From Pelagibacterium sp. 26DY04 (GTDB lineage Bacteria > Pseudomonadota > Alphaproteobacteria > Rhizobiales > Devosiaceae), in the NCBI RefSeq assembly GCF_031202305.1, contig NZ_CP101731.1:2790001-2854000 (forward strand): a DNA stretch of 64,000 nucleotides. Direction: 5' to 3'. The position numbers were made by a program, and so were the translations under genes. A model generated the notes under the pieces. That model had not been told where the DNA came from. It saw only the letters and a program-made list of their open reading frames with translations, and did no database searches. Below, piece after piece: positions 26,484 to 34,844 of this stretch; within the stretch, counting starts at the first letter, position 1; the number at the start of each line of letters is the position of its first letter.

Positions 26484-27197
26484 ATGCACCTGATCGTGGG
26501 GCTCGGCAATCCCGGTGCCGAATATGCCGCTCACCGGCACAATATCGGCTTCCTGGCCGCCGACGAGATCGCCCGCCAGCACTCTTTCCCGCCCTTCCGC
26601 CAAAAATTCTCTGGCCTTGTCTCCGAGGGCGTGATCGACGGCGAAAAGGTCATGCTGTTAAAGCCACAGACCTTCATGAACCGTTCGGGCGATTCCGTCG
26701 CCCAGGCCGCCCAATTCTATAAGCTCTCCCCCGCCGATATCTCCGTCATCCATGACGAGCTCGACCTCGCCCCCGGCAAGGTTCGCATCAAGGCCGGCGG
26801 CGGCAATGGCGGCCACAACGGCTTGCGCTCGATCGAAAGCCATCTGGGTAAGGATTTCACCCGCATACGCCTCGGCATCGGCCACCCCGGCCACAAGGAC
26901 CGCGTCCATTCGCACGTGCTGTCCAATTTCCACAAAGCCGAAAACGAGTGGCTCGAACCGCTGCTCGAAACCCTCGCCAAAAATGCCGGCATGATCGCCA
27001 AGGGCGATTCCGCAGGCCTGATGAACAAGCTGGCCCTCGCCGTTCCTTCGGCAAAACCCGAACCGAAAGCGGAAAAACCCGCGCCCCGTCAGCAAAGCCA
27101 CATCCGCCAGGCCCGCTCCTCTGGCCCGCAGACGAAGATGCCCGAAACCGGCCCAATGGCCGACATGCTCAAAAAGCTGTTCGGCAAGCGGGACTGA
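26484..27197 (+). CDS. pth: Peptidyl-tRNA hydrolase
   Basis: Pth frees tRNA from peptidyl-tRNA that drops off the ribosome. The core (residues 1-185) has the signatures LIVGLGNPGAEYAAHRHNIG with the catalytic His, KPQTFMNRSG, and the ISVIHDELDLAPGKVRIK strand with its Asp, then GGNGGHNGLRSI. After about residue 190 there is a basic and Pro-rich extension of about 45 residues (AKPEPKAEKPAPRQQ), longer than the 195-residue E. coli enzyme. It is co-transcribed with rplY. A 1.8-kb gene-free repeat region follows. Confidence 0.95.
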   Translation: MHLIVGLGNPGAEYAAHRHNIGFLAADEIARQHSFPPFRQKFSGLVSEGVIDGEKVMLLKPQTFMNRSGDSVAQAAQFYKLSPADISVIHDELDLAPGKVRIKAGGGNGGHNGLRSIESHLGKDFTRIRLGIGHPGHKDRVHSHVLSNFHKAENEWLEPLLETLAKNAGMIAKGDSAGLMNKLALAVPSAKPEPKAEKPAPRQQSHIRQARSSGPQTKMPETGPMADMLKKLFGKRD

Positions 27198-27441
27198 GCG
27201 CGAACATTCCCGCGACGCCCTTGCCGCCTGACCACCTATGCCCCCCGGCCCTTGAGGCGGTAAAGCGCGTCTAGAACAGCTGAAATGCTGTAGTGCGCGC
27301 ATCACAACTCTGGTTCGGTTCCTACCCCGTCCTTGGCCCCTCTCCTCCCCTCCTTCTTCAGCCCCTGTTTCCCTCTCCCTTGCTCCATTCCCACCGTGTC
27401 GGCCCGGGGCTTGCCCCCGGGGCAAGGTATGCGCGCCACTC

Positions 27442-27710
27442 GTCTCCGCCCCCCTCACCACGCTCCATTGCGGAGGTCTCCAGCAGCCCATCTGCTTATC
27501 CCCATCATCACCCCACCCCCCAACCGTCATCCCGGCCTTGAGCCGGGATCCAATACACTCAGCACCTGAGCCCAAGCCGCAACGCTTCCTCAGGAACCCT
27601 TCTCCCCTTGACGGAGAAGGTGGATCGCCCGCAGGGCGAGACGGATGAGGGGTGCGCTGAGCCTCAACAACCGCCACGGTGGCCGCTGATATGCCGAGCC
27701 CCCCTCATCC
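27442..27710 (+). repeat. 269-bp direct repeat, copy 1
   Basis: Almost identical to 27952-28220 at an offset of about 510 bp. It contains, in order, a CGCTCCATTGCGGAGG-type hairpin, a GTCATCCCGG half element and a GGGAGAAGG palindrome. The copies differ by only a handful of bases, so the duplication is recent or kept similar by recombination. Confidence 0.85.
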
Positions 27711-27951
27711 GACCGCTTCGCGGCCACCTTCTCCCACCAGGGGAGAAGGGTAACGGAGTACACACAAGCGCAGCGCTCCTGGCTCCTCTCAGGAACATGT
27801 CCCAAGAGCCCCCTTCTCCCCTGGTGGGAGAAGGGCCGGGGATGAGGGGGGCGCTGAGCTTGCGTCATGGCAAGAGCCTAGAATGGCGCGCATACCTTGC
27901 CCCGGGTCAAGCCCGGGGTGACACGGTTGGGGTGAAGGCAGGACGCTGCCC

Positions 27952-28220
27952 CGTCTCCGCCCCCTCACCACGCTCCACTGCGGAGGTCTCCAGCAGCCCA
28001 TCTGCTTATCCCCATCATCACCCCAACCCCCAACCGTCATCCCGGCCTTGAGCCGGGATCCAGTACACTCAGCACCTGAGCCCAAGCCGCAACGCTTCCT
28101 CAGGAACCCTTCTCCCCTTGAGGGAGAAGGTGGATCGCCCGCAGGGCGAGACGGATGAGGGGTGCGCTGAGCCTCAACAACCGCCACGGTGGCCGCTGAT
28201 ATGCCGAGCCCCCCTCATCC
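27952..28220 (+). repeat. 269-bp direct repeat, copy 2
   Basis: Second copy of the element at 27442-27710. After the shared part copy 1 continues with GACCGCTTCGCGGCC while this copy continues with CCAACCC, so the breakpoint lies inside a GGGAGAAGG palindrome. Confidence 0.85.
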
Positions 28221-28412
28221 CCAACCCTTCTCCCACCAGGGGAGAAGGGGGGCTTTAGGGACAGCGCCGATGTTTTTCCCGAGAGCCTGCCAGGGGCTAC
28301 CCTTCTCCCCTGGTGGGAGAAGGTGGCCGCGAAGCGGTCGGATGAGGGGGCGCTGAGCCTCCACCAAACACCCTCCTCAAAACTAATTCCCCGCCATCAC
28401 CCCACCCCCACC

Positions 28413-28510
28413 GTCATCCCGGCCTTGAGCCGGGATCCAGTACACTCAGCGCTTGAGCCCCAGCCGCAACGCTGCCGGTTACTGGATCCCGGGTCTTCGC
28501 CCGGGATGAC
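28413..28510. repeat. Composite palindromic repeat, GTCATCCCGG family
   Basis: Full two-hairpin element matching 5727-5823, with outer arms GTCATCCCGG and CCGGGATGAC and inner arms GGATCCAGTA and TACTGGATCC. Like the copy at 5.7 kb it lies upstream of the candidate structured RNA (20 bp here, about 100 bp there). Confidence 0.8.
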
Positions 28511-28529
28511 GCCGGTGTTGAAACAAGCA

Positions 28530-28890
28530 CAAAAAACTTATCCCCGCCCCCTGCGCTTCCCCCATACTCCCCCTCACGACCCCGCGCATATGGACGCAAG
28601 CGCTACGAACGTTTGGGCGGGATCGGTTCGGGTTCCTCGCGGGTCGCCGTGGGGAAGGCCCAAAGCGGACAGATGGCCGGATGTGGATAAAAGGTGTGAA
28701 CGGACCACCAATCCAATCACTCCCACGTCGAACCGGGGAAACCCGGAGGGGCAGCGGGAAATCATCGGCAACGGTGGCTTCCCAACAACCCCCAGCCCGA
28801 GAAGCCGCCATAAGCCCAAAATCCCGGACGCATGGGGCGATGATCGCTTCATACAAACAAATACAGAACGAGGCGTTCATCGCCCCATGC
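28530..28890 (+). ncRNA. Candidate structured RNA, copy B
   Basis: Paralogue of 5924-6329. Identical blocks lie at 28657-28690 and 28783-28816, and 43 of 45 bases match at 28712-28756. Helices corresponding to copy A: 28543-28549 with 28615-28621; hairpin 28630-28661 with GTCG loop but different stem bases; GAAA-loop stem 28733-28746; terminal stem 28830-28843 with 28877-28890, inner helix 28845-28850 with 28870-28875. The paired changes between the copies keep pairing on the + strand. It ends about 135 bp before ychF, so a leader role for ychF is an alternative to a free RNA. I do not recognise the family. Confidence 0.55.
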
Positions 28891-29025
28891 CGTCATCATC
28901 AATCTCCGAAGCCTTGCGGCTGTCGGCCGCTTCCATATGCCTTCTCTTGACTTCCAGCTCACTCTGCACGAGGTAGTGCGCAACGATTTCCCCAGCGCTT
29001 TCCGCGCCATTTCCGAGGTTCCCCC

Positions 29026-30123
29026 ATGGGCTTCAAATGCGGCATCGTCGGCCTGCCCAATGTCGGCAAATCGACGCTTTTCAACGCCCTCACCCAGACG
29101 GCGGCGGCCCAGGCCGCCAATTTCCCCTTCTGCACCATCGAACCCAATGTCGGTGAAGTGTCCGTCCCCGACGAGCGGCTCGACAAGCTCGCCGAGATCG
29201 GCAAGTCCAAGGAGGTGATCCCCACCCGACTCTCCTTCGTCGACATCGCCGGATTGGTCAAAGGCGCCTCCAAGGGCGAAGGGCTGGGCAATCAGTTCCT
29301 CGCCAACATCCGCGAATGCGATGCCATCGCCTATGTGCTGCGCTGCTTTGAGAACGAGGACATCGTCCACGTCGCCGGCAAGGTCGATCCCATCGCCGAT
29401 GCCGAAGTTGTCGAAACCGAGTTGATGCTGGCAGACCTTGAAAGCCTCGAAAAGCGCATCGGCGGCCTGGAAAAGAAAATCCGCGCCAACGACAAGGATG
29501 CCAAGCTCACCCTCGATCTGGTCAACCGCGCAAAGGCGCTGCTCGAAGACGGCAAGCCGGCTCGCCTCGTCGAACGTGCGCCCGACGAGGAAAAGGCGTT
29601 CAAGGAGCTCCAGCTCCTGACCGCCAAGCCGGTTCTTTACGTCTGCAATGTCGATGAAGCCGCCGCTGCGACCGGCAATCAACACACGGCCAAGGTCGAG
29701 GCTTACGCCAAGGAGCAGGACGCCCGCTCGGTGATCATCTGCGCCGAGATCGAAGCCGAACTCGCCGGCCTCGATGATGCCGACCGCCTCGATTACCTTT
29801 CCTCCCTTGGTCTGTCCGAACCCGGCCTTAACCGGCTGATCCGCGAGGGCTATAAGCTCCTGCACCTGCAGACCTATTTCACCGTCGGCCCCAAGGAAGC
29901 CCGCGCCTGGACCATTCCGGTGGGCACCAAGGCCCCCCAGGCGGCCGGTGTCATCCACTCCGATTTCGAACGCGGCTTCATCCGCGCCCAGACCATCGCC
30001 TATGAGGATTTCGTGACCTTGGGTGGCGAAGTCGCCGCCAAGGAAGCGGGCAAGGCGCGCGATGAAGGCAAGGAATACGTCGTCAAGGACGGCGACGTGA
30101 TGCTCTTCAAGTTCAACACCTGA
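29026..30123 (+). CDS. ychF: Redox-regulated ATPase YchF (Obg-family)
   Basis: YchF is an ancient P-loop NTPase of the OBG family that prefers ATP and associates with ribosomes. The 365-residue protein has the G1 motif GLPNVGKST, FVDIAGLVKGASKGEGLGN (G3), a coiled-coil insert, and NVDE in place of the GTPase NKxD motif, which explains ATP use. A TGS domain follows (LLHLQTYFTVGPKEARAW, DFERGFIRAQTI). The upstream region is unusual in holding candidate RNA copy B and the repeat array. Confidence 0.96.
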   Translation: MGFKCGIVGLPNVGKSTLFNALTQTAAAQAANFPFCTIEPNVGEVSVPDERLDKLAEIGKSKEVIPTRLSFVDIAGLVKGASKGEGLGNQFLANIRECDAIAYVLRCFENEDIVHVAGKVDPIADAEVVETELMLADLESLEKRIGGLEKKIRANDKDAKLTLDLVNRAKALLEDGKPARLVERAPDEEKAFKELQLLTAKPVLYVCNVDEAAAATGNQHTAKVEAYAKEQDARSVIICAEIEAELAGLDDADRLDYLSSLGLSEPGLNRLIREGYKLLHLQTYFTVGPKEARAWTIPVGTKAPQAAGVIHSDFERGFIRAQTIAYEDFVTLGGEVAAKEAGKARDEGKEYVVKDGDVMLFKFNT

Positions 30124-30124
30124 T

Positions 30125-30349
30125 CTATTGCTCGGGCCTGCACCGCTTGCAGGCCCGAAATCCCGCCGCGACGCAGTCCTCGACAGTCTCGAAGAACCGG
30201 CAGTTCTTCTTGAGCGGCGTGCGCGACGGACATCCCATCGTGCAAAATATCCCCGTGGACCTCACAGCGACATATGCTTGACCGGCAAAGGCGCGATCCC
30301 GCGCCGCAAGCGAAGCGTAGAGGTGATCCACATCGATGATTTCAGCCAT
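30125..30349 (-). CDS. Stand-alone Ada metal-binding (methyl-phosphotriester) domain protein
   Basis: A 74-residue protein consisting of little more than the N-terminal zinc domain of the Ada DNA-repair protein. Cysteines at 36, 40, 67 and 70 have exactly the spacing of E. coli Ada C38, C42, C69 and C72, including the methyl-accepting first cysteine (STGIFCTMGCPSRTP, FRACKRCRPEQ). The AraC and methyltransferase domains are absent. The start at 30349 is fixed by AAAGGAG upstream. It might repair or sense methyl-phosphotriesters, or be a zinc-binding relic. It converges on ychF, whose stop is two bases away. Confidence 0.8.
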   Translation of the reverse strand: MAEIIDVDHLYASLAARDRAFAGQAYVAVRSTGIFCTMGCPSRTPLKKNCRFFETVEDCVAAGFRACKRCRPEQ

Positions 30350-30459
30350 GGCAAACTCCTTTCCCGCCACTAAAGCAGTGGCAGGAGAGAGCACGCGACC
30401 CGTTTTCCCCCGGAACTCGAACCAACAGGCTTCGTTGCCCGAACAAACGGGAGACTGCC

Positions 30460-30906
30460 ATGCACGGTTACGCACGCTTCTTTGCCATGATCGCCACCTC
30501 GACCGTGGTGATGTTCGGGCTCATGTACCTCAACACCTACGCGCTCGATCACATCTTTTTCAGCGAAACCCGCGCCTATATGGCGCTGCTCATGGGCGCG
30601 GCGATGGCCATCATCATGCTCAGCTTCATGCTGGGAATGTACAAGAACACCGCTCTCAATATCGGCATCTACCTCGCCGCCATCTTGGTTTTCGCGGGCT
30701 CGCTCTACCTCGTCCGCTCGCAGGCGACCATCGAGGACGTCTCTTGGATGCGCGCCATGATTCCCCATCATTCGATCGCCATCCTGACATCGGAAAATGC
30801 CAACCTCTCGGACCCGCGCGCCATCGATCTTGCCAATCGCATCATCGAGGCCCAGCGTAGCGAGATCGAAGAGATGAAGGCGTTGATCGCAGACCTCGAG
30901 CAATGA
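30460..30906 (+). CDS. DUF305 family membrane protein
   Basis: A 148-residue protein with three hydrophobic segments (about residues 6-30, 38-60, 66-86) followed by a soluble C-terminal DUF305 stretch, MRAMIPHHSIAILTSENANLSDPRAIDLANRI broken by the helix AQRSEIEEMKALI. The MIPHHS motif with two histidines and downstream Met/Glu residues suggests metal binding; DUF305 genes are often next to copper genes, but none is seen here. It starts 110 bp from the divergent Ada-domain gene. Confidence 0.82.
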   Translation: MHGYARFFAMIATSTVVMFGLMYLNTYALDHIFFSETRAYMALLMGAAMAIIMLSFMLGMYKNTALNIGIYLAAILVFAGSLYLVRSQATIEDVSWMRAMIPHHSIAILTSENANLSDPRAIDLANRIIEAQRSEIEEMKALIADLEQ

Positions 30907-31023
30907 GCGGATGCCGCCTGCGCCGAGCCCCATCGCCAACATTGGGCCATCCGCCGCCCTCTGCCTCTTGAGACTGCACGTGATTCGGCTACACATTGCC
31001 CCTCCAGCGGAACGGGAGCGAGC

Positions 31024-32688
31024 ATGCACATCGACCTCAGCCTCATCGCCCCACCGCTCAAGACCATCCTCGGGCGCTATCTCAGAACCGCCAAGCTGAT
31101 CCTCGTTGCGGTGCTGGTCATCACCCTCTTGGGCTCGCTGGCCACCATCGCCGCGCCCTATCTCTTCTCGCGCCTCATCGACAGCATCGATGCGACCTCT
31201 CTCGCATCGGGCATTATCTGGGCCTTCATGGCCTATGCCCTTCTCATGGGCCTGGGCTTCGCCCTCCAGCGCATGTCGGCCTTTCTGACCTTCATGACCT
31301 CGGAGAGCCTCGACTTCGTTTCCTCGACAGCCTTCTTTGAGCAATTGGTCGGCAAGGCATCCTCATTCTTTCTCGACCACAACCCGGCCGAGATCCAGAG
31401 CGCCCAGCACAAGGGCGGGGATGCCCTAAACTTCGTCGTCCAGTTCAGCCTCGCCGCCCTTCTCCCCGGCATCGCGCAAGTGACCCTCAGCATCGTGATG
31501 CTCGGAACCGTGCTCGATCTCGATATTGCCCTGATCGTCCTCGTCTACGGCATGGTCTATATCGCGCTCGTCATGCACGCGACCCGCATCACGCGCATCC
31601 ATCTCGATGCAGCGATCGAACATTCCCAGGAAAGCTCGAAATTCATCGGCAACGCCATCGCCGGCATGGATACGTTGCGCCAGTTCGGGTCGGACCGCTG
31701 GATGATCGGCCAGTTCACCGCCCGCCAGCAATCGTCCCTCGACTCCTGGCGCCGCTACGCCACCACCCAAGTGCGCTTCGCCGGCATCTTCGGCCTCGCC
31801 CTCACCGCGCAATTTGCCCTGACGCTCTGGCTTCTGGTCCCTCGCGTGGTGGAAGGTACGCTCACGGTCGGCGATCTCGTGCTGTTCAATACCCTGCTGC
31901 TGCAGCTCAACACGCCCTTCCAGATGGTCGGACAGGCCATCCAGCAGGTCTCCCAATCCTATTCCCGTTTCCTGCCCTTCGCCCGCATGTGGCAGGCCGA
32001 ATCCCACGACGACACCACCTCCGGGCAACCGCTTACCCTCACCGATGGAAGGGTGGTTTTCGAGGACGTGACCTATCGCTATCCCAACGGCCGCGGCGTC
32101 GAGGGCGCAAGCTTTGCGGCACGGCGGGGCACCGTGACCTACATCACCGGCGATACCGGCGCAGGCAAATCCACCCTGTTCAAGCTGCTGCTCAAGGCCA
32201 TGCGCCCCCAGCAGGGCCGCATCCTCATCGACGGCACCGACCTCACAGAAATCTCCCGCGCCGATTGGTTCGCCCATGTCGCCGCCGTGCCGCAGGACGT
32301 AGTGCTGCTCAACGATACGCTGGCCACCAACATCGTACTCGGCCGCCCCCATGACGAGGCGCGCCTGCGCCGCGCCACCGAGCGCGCCGCCATTCTCGAT
32401 TTCATCGATGGGCTCGATGATGGTTTCCAGACCGTGGTTGGCGAACGCGGCCTCAAGCTTTCGGGCGGCGAGCGCCAGCGCATCGCCATCGCCCGCGCAC
32501 TTTACGCCGATCCGGCCATCGTGCTGCTCGACGAAGCCAGCTCGGCTCTCGATGCCGAAACCGAAAAAGAGATCATGGATCAGTTGCGCCGCATCTGCGA
32601 CGAGGTGACGATCATCGCCATCACCCATCGGCTGAGCGTCATCCGTCCCGAGGACACGGTGATCCGCATCGGCCCGCAAGTGCAATGA
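31024..32688 (+). CDS. ABC transporter, fused permease and ATPase (exporter type)
   Basis: A 554-residue half-transporter: six transmembrane segments in residues 1-310, then a nucleotide-binding domain with Walker A GDTGAGKST, Q-loop VPQDVVLLNDT, signature LSGGERQRIAIARAL and Walker B IVLLDEASSALD, then the H-loop AITHRLS. It would work as a homodimer exporting lipids, drugs or peptides. The substrate cannot be told. Its stop is an ATGA overlap with a possible start at 32685, which ties it to the two MaoC-like genes and the DUF423 gene. Confidence 0.9.
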   Translation: MHIDLSLIAPPLKTILGRYLRTAKLILVAVLVITLLGSLATIAAPYLFSRLIDSIDATSLASGIIWAFMAYALLMGLGFALQRMSAFLTFMTSESLDFVSSTAFFEQLVGKASSFFLDHNPAEIQSAQHKGGDALNFVVQFSLAALLPGIAQVTLSIVMLGTVLDLDIALIVLVYGMVYIALVMHATRITRIHLDAAIEHSQESSKFIGNAIAGMDTLRQFGSDRWMIGQFTARQQSSLDSWRRYATTQVRFAGIFGLALTAQFALTLWLLVPRVVEGTLTVGDLVLFNTLLLQLNTPFQMVGQAIQQVSQSYSRFLPFARMWQAESHDDTTSGQPLTLTDGRVVFEDVTYRYPNGRGVEGASFAARRGTVTYITGDTGAGKSTLFKLLLKAMRPQQGRILIDGTDLTEISRADWFAHVAAVPQDVVLLNDTLATNIVLGRPHDEARLRRATERAAILDFIDGLDDGFQTVVGERGLKLSGGERQRIAIARALYADPAIVLLDEASSALDAETEKEIMDQLRRICDEVTIIAITHRLSVIRPEDTVIRIGPQVQ

Positions 32689-32765
32689 CCAAGGCTGCGA
32701 CAGCCGCTCCTCTTGCCGGCCAACCATCCTTGGGGCACAATCGGATTGACGTAAAGGGCAGCAAG

Positions 32766-33260
32766 ATGACCAATCCGATAACGCGAGATCGACGCCATTT
32801 CGAGGACTTGAAAGTCGGGGAAACCGTGACGCTAGGCCCGCGCACGGTCAGCAAAGCCGACATCATCGAATTCGCCACCGAGTTCGACCCCTTCCCTTTC
32901 CATCTCGATGAAAAGGCAGCCAAGGCCAGCCTTCTGGGCGGCCTAGCGGCGAGCGGGTGGCAGACCGGAGCGCTCTCGCTGCGCATGCTGGTCGACACAT
33001 TCCTCTCCAAGGTCGCCTCCATGGGCGGTCTGGGCTTTACCGACCTCAAATGGAAGCGCCCGCTGATGAAGGGCGACACGCTTTCCGGGACGGCGACGGT
33101 CACCTCCCTGCGCCGCTCGGCCAGCCATCCCGAAATGGGCATCCTCACCGTCGCCTTCGACATGCGCAACCAAAAAGGCCAGCAGGTGATGACCCTCAAC
33201 CTCACCAATCTCGTCGAAGTTCGCGACCCCTCGGCTCCCATCCCGGAGGCCGCCCAATGA
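32766..33260 (+). CDS. MaoC-like hotdog-fold dehydratase (first copy)
   Basis: A 164-residue R-hydratase-type protein. The hydratase signature D-P-F-P-F-H is present (FATEFDPFPFHLDEKAA), followed by LLGGLAASGWQTG and the central hotdog helix. Family members hydrate (R)-enoyl-CoA or enoyl groups on carriers. The start is ATG 32766 with AAAGGG upstream; ATG 32685, inside the ABC stop, would add 27 residues. It overlaps the second MaoC gene by four bases. The two probably form a heteromer or a pair of related activities. Confidence 0.85.
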   Translation: MTNPITRDRRHFEDLKVGETVTLGPRTVSKADIIEFATEFDPFPFHLDEKAAKASLLGGLAASGWQTGALSLRMLVDTFLSKVASMGGLGFTDLKWKRPLMKGDTLSGTATVTSLRRSASHPEMGILTVAFDMRNQKGQQVMTLNLTNLVEVRDPSAPIPEAAQ

Positions 33261-33808
33261 CCCGCTGGTTCGAAGACGTCAGCCTCGACACCGCCTATGA
33301 TCTTGGCGGCCACACTTTCACCCAAGCCGAGATCATCCGCTTCGGCAAGCTCTATGACCCGCAATATTTCCATGTCGATCCCGAAGCCGCCCGCCACTCT
33401 CATTTCGGCGGCCTCGTCGCCTCGGGTTGGCACACGGTCAGCGTTGGCCATCGCCTGATGGTCGACCGGTTGGAAGCCGAGGAAGATATCGTCCGCGCCG
33501 AAGGCGGCGAACCCGGCGTGTCCGGCCCCTCACCCGGGGTCAACCGCATGGATTTCAAGGCACCCGTGCGCCCCGGCGATACCGTCAGCTATACCCTGAC
33601 GGTCACCGGCAAGCGCCCGTCGAACTCAATTCCCGGCTGGGGTCTGCTCTTCAATCTTCTCGAAGCGCACAACCAACACGGCGAACTCGTCTATTCGGCC
33701 GATCTGGTGGGCTTTTCCAAGCTGCGAGACTACAAAATGCCGCTCAAGGTCAAAGCCGCAATGGCCCTCGCCAGGGTGCCGGGTCTCAAGGCACTGGCCC
33801 GCAGATGA
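33257..33808 (+). CDS. MaoC-like hotdog-fold dehydratase (second copy)
   Basis: A 183-residue relative of the preceding gene. It keeps the signature as YDPQYFHVDPEAARHSHFGGLVASGWHTV, with the catalytic Asp and His, and the RPGDTVSYTLTVTGKRPS strand. It starts in an ATGA overlap with the first MaoC gene and ends in an ATGA overlap with the DUF423 gene, so translation is coupled along the row. Typical substrates are (R)-3-hydroxyacyl-CoA esters; the pathway here is unknown. Confidence 0.87.
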   Translation: MTRWFEDVSLDTAYDLGGHTFTQAEIIRFGKLYDPQYFHVDPEAARHSHFGGLVASGWHTVSVGHRLMVDRLEAEEDIVRAEGGEPGVSGPSPGVNRMDFKAPVRPGDTVSYTLTVTGKRPSNSIPGWGLLFNLLEAHNQHGELVYSADLVGFSKLRDYKMPLKVKAAMALARVPGLKALARR

Positions 33809-34158
33809 GCCCGTTCCAGCGCATTGCGATAGTCATCGCCGGCTTGCTCGGCGCATCGGGCGTTGCCGCTGCGGCGGCCTCGTCCCATGCGGGCGCCGCC
33901 TTGCTCGGCCCTTACGCGCTGATCGCGCTGACCCACGCCCCCGCGATCCTCGCCCTGGCGCTGGCGCCGCTGCCGCGCCTGTTCGACTTTTCCTTAGCCG
34001 CTCTCCTCATCGGTGCTGTCGTTTTTTGCGGCGATCTCGCCGCCCGGCATTTCCTGGGCGCCTCGCCCCTCCCGCTGCTGGCACCCATCGGCGGACTAGC
34101 GCTGATCGCCGGCTGGCTTCTCGTCATCGTTGCGGGTCTCTTTTCCCGGCGCAGTTGA
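33805..34158 (+). CDS. DUF423-like small membrane protein
   Basis: A 117-residue protein with four hydrophobic segments and the family's N-terminal layout of an Ala-rich helix (IVIAGLLGASGVAAAAASSH) followed by a paired helix and a GDLAARHFLG loop. DUF423 proteins are inner-membrane proteins of unknown function. It begins inside the stop of the second MaoC gene, so it is the last gene of the ABC-MaoC-MaoC-DUF423 row. Confidence 0.75.
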   Translation: MSPFQRIAIVIAGLLGASGVAAAAASSHAGAALLGPYALIALTHAPAILALALAPLPRLFDFSLAALLIGAVVFCGDLAARHFLGASPLPLLAPIGGLALIAGWLLVIVAGLFSRRS

Positions 34159-34180
34159 CAGGATGATTTTCCTGTGTTTT
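34158..34180 (+). terminator. Weak terminator after the DUF423 gene
   Basis: ACAGGA and TCCTGT form a six-pair stem around TGATTT, followed by GTTTT. It overlaps the stop codon of the DUF423 gene, which makes it short for a terminator. Confidence 0.4.
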
Positions 34181-34630
34181 CATGCGCTCGTTCACAAACG
34201 CTCCGACGAGGTCGCGACTCCAATGATCTGATACCGTAACGCGTCAGCGCAGATGCCCAGGCACGCCTGTCCATTGTCCGGCAGGCTCCAAGAGCGCAGC
34301 GATGCGAGGATATCGGATTTGTGGAAGTCGCTGGTGAACTTATCTCCAGCTTTATTGAGATAGGGCCGTTCGTTCTCCTGACCGGAAACGAAGCAAAACC
34401 GGCATGTAAGTGCCTGCAATAGCGGCCTTCTCTGCTTCCGTCACCTTTCCTGCTCACAAGCTCTCGCCTGCGTCGCGGCGGCGATGCCCCCGCGACTTTC
34501 GAGCATTCTGCGCTGCGCGCAACCTCTCGAAACAATCAAAGGCTGTTCGCGGAGAGCAACGCTTGTCCGCCGACGCAGCTCCACCCGTAATCCGCCAATC
34601 TCTTCACGCGGACACGGTATCGCTTTGACT
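34181..34630. other. Intergenic stretch without a supported gene
   Basis: Composition is less GC-rich than the flanks. A minus-strand frame at 34192-34419 could encode 75 residues (from a TTG) and contains a CRFCF stretch, but it has no ribosome site and no recognisable family, so it is not called. Nothing else is seen. Confidence 0.4.
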
Positions 34631-34650
34631 GTTAGGATTTAAATCCTAAC
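34631..34650. promoter_or_regulatory. Perfect 20-bp palindrome ahead of a small gene
   Basis: GTTAGGATTTAAATCCTAAC reads the same on both strands. It directly abuts the AAGGAGG ribosome site of the 58-residue gene and follows a TTGACT hexamer at 34625-34630. This is the position of an operator for a dimeric repressor. Alternatively it could fold in the mRNA and hide the ribosome site. Confidence 0.6.
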
Positions 34651-34663
34651 AAGGAGGTTTCGC

Positions 34664-34840
34664 ATGAAAGGCAAAATGTACAAGCTCACCGGCACTGGAC
34701 GGTTCGGCAAGTCCCCTCTCCCCAAGGGGCCGCGGCAGGGTCCGCCAGTGCCGATACGGCACAGGGCCAGGATCGAGGATCATCTGCCCCGCACCGACAG
34801 CGTCCCGCTGCCCCTGCCCGATAAACTCAGGGGCAAGTAG
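34664..34840 (+). CDS. Small basic proline-rich protein, 58 residues
   Basis: I do not recognise this protein. The start at ATG 34664 has a perfect AAGGAGG six bases upstream, and a strong terminator begins four bases after the stop, so it is a complete single-gene unit. The sequence is basic and rich in Pro, Arg, Lys and Gly (KLTGTGRFGKSPLPKGPRQG, then PVPIRHRARIEDHLPR), with LPLPDKLRGK at the end. It has no cysteine, no membrane segment and no signal peptide. A disordered nucleic-acid- or protein-binding peptide would fit, but that is a guess. Confidence 0.65.
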   Translation: MKGKMYKLTGTGRFGKSPLPKGPRQGPPVPIRHRARIEDHLPRTDSVPLPLPDKLRGK

Positions 34841-34844
34841 CTAC

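Larger units (their letters stand above)
27198..28529. repeat. Gene-free array of palindromic intergenic repeats
   Basis: No gene is supported. The region holds at least six GGGAGAAGG-type palindromes (27597-27660, 27700-27750, 27811-27857, 28107-28170, 28211-28250, 28300-28355) in both orientations, two GTCATCCCGG half elements (27526-27551, 28036-28061) and one full composite (28413-28510). A CCCGGGGC-type palindrome occurs at about 27393-27438 and again, inverted, at 27882-27930. The array looks built by repeated insertion and duplication. Confidence 0.85.

Noticed and set aside
27198..28529. Regular repeats as a possible CRISPR array
   Set aside because: Units are palindromic, irregularly spaced, in both orientations and of different families. 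There are no unique spacers of constant length and no cas genes.
34192..34419. A 75-residue minus-strand gene
   Set aside because: TTG start without a ribosome site, no recognisable family, and an overlapping alternative short frame. Left as unsupported.
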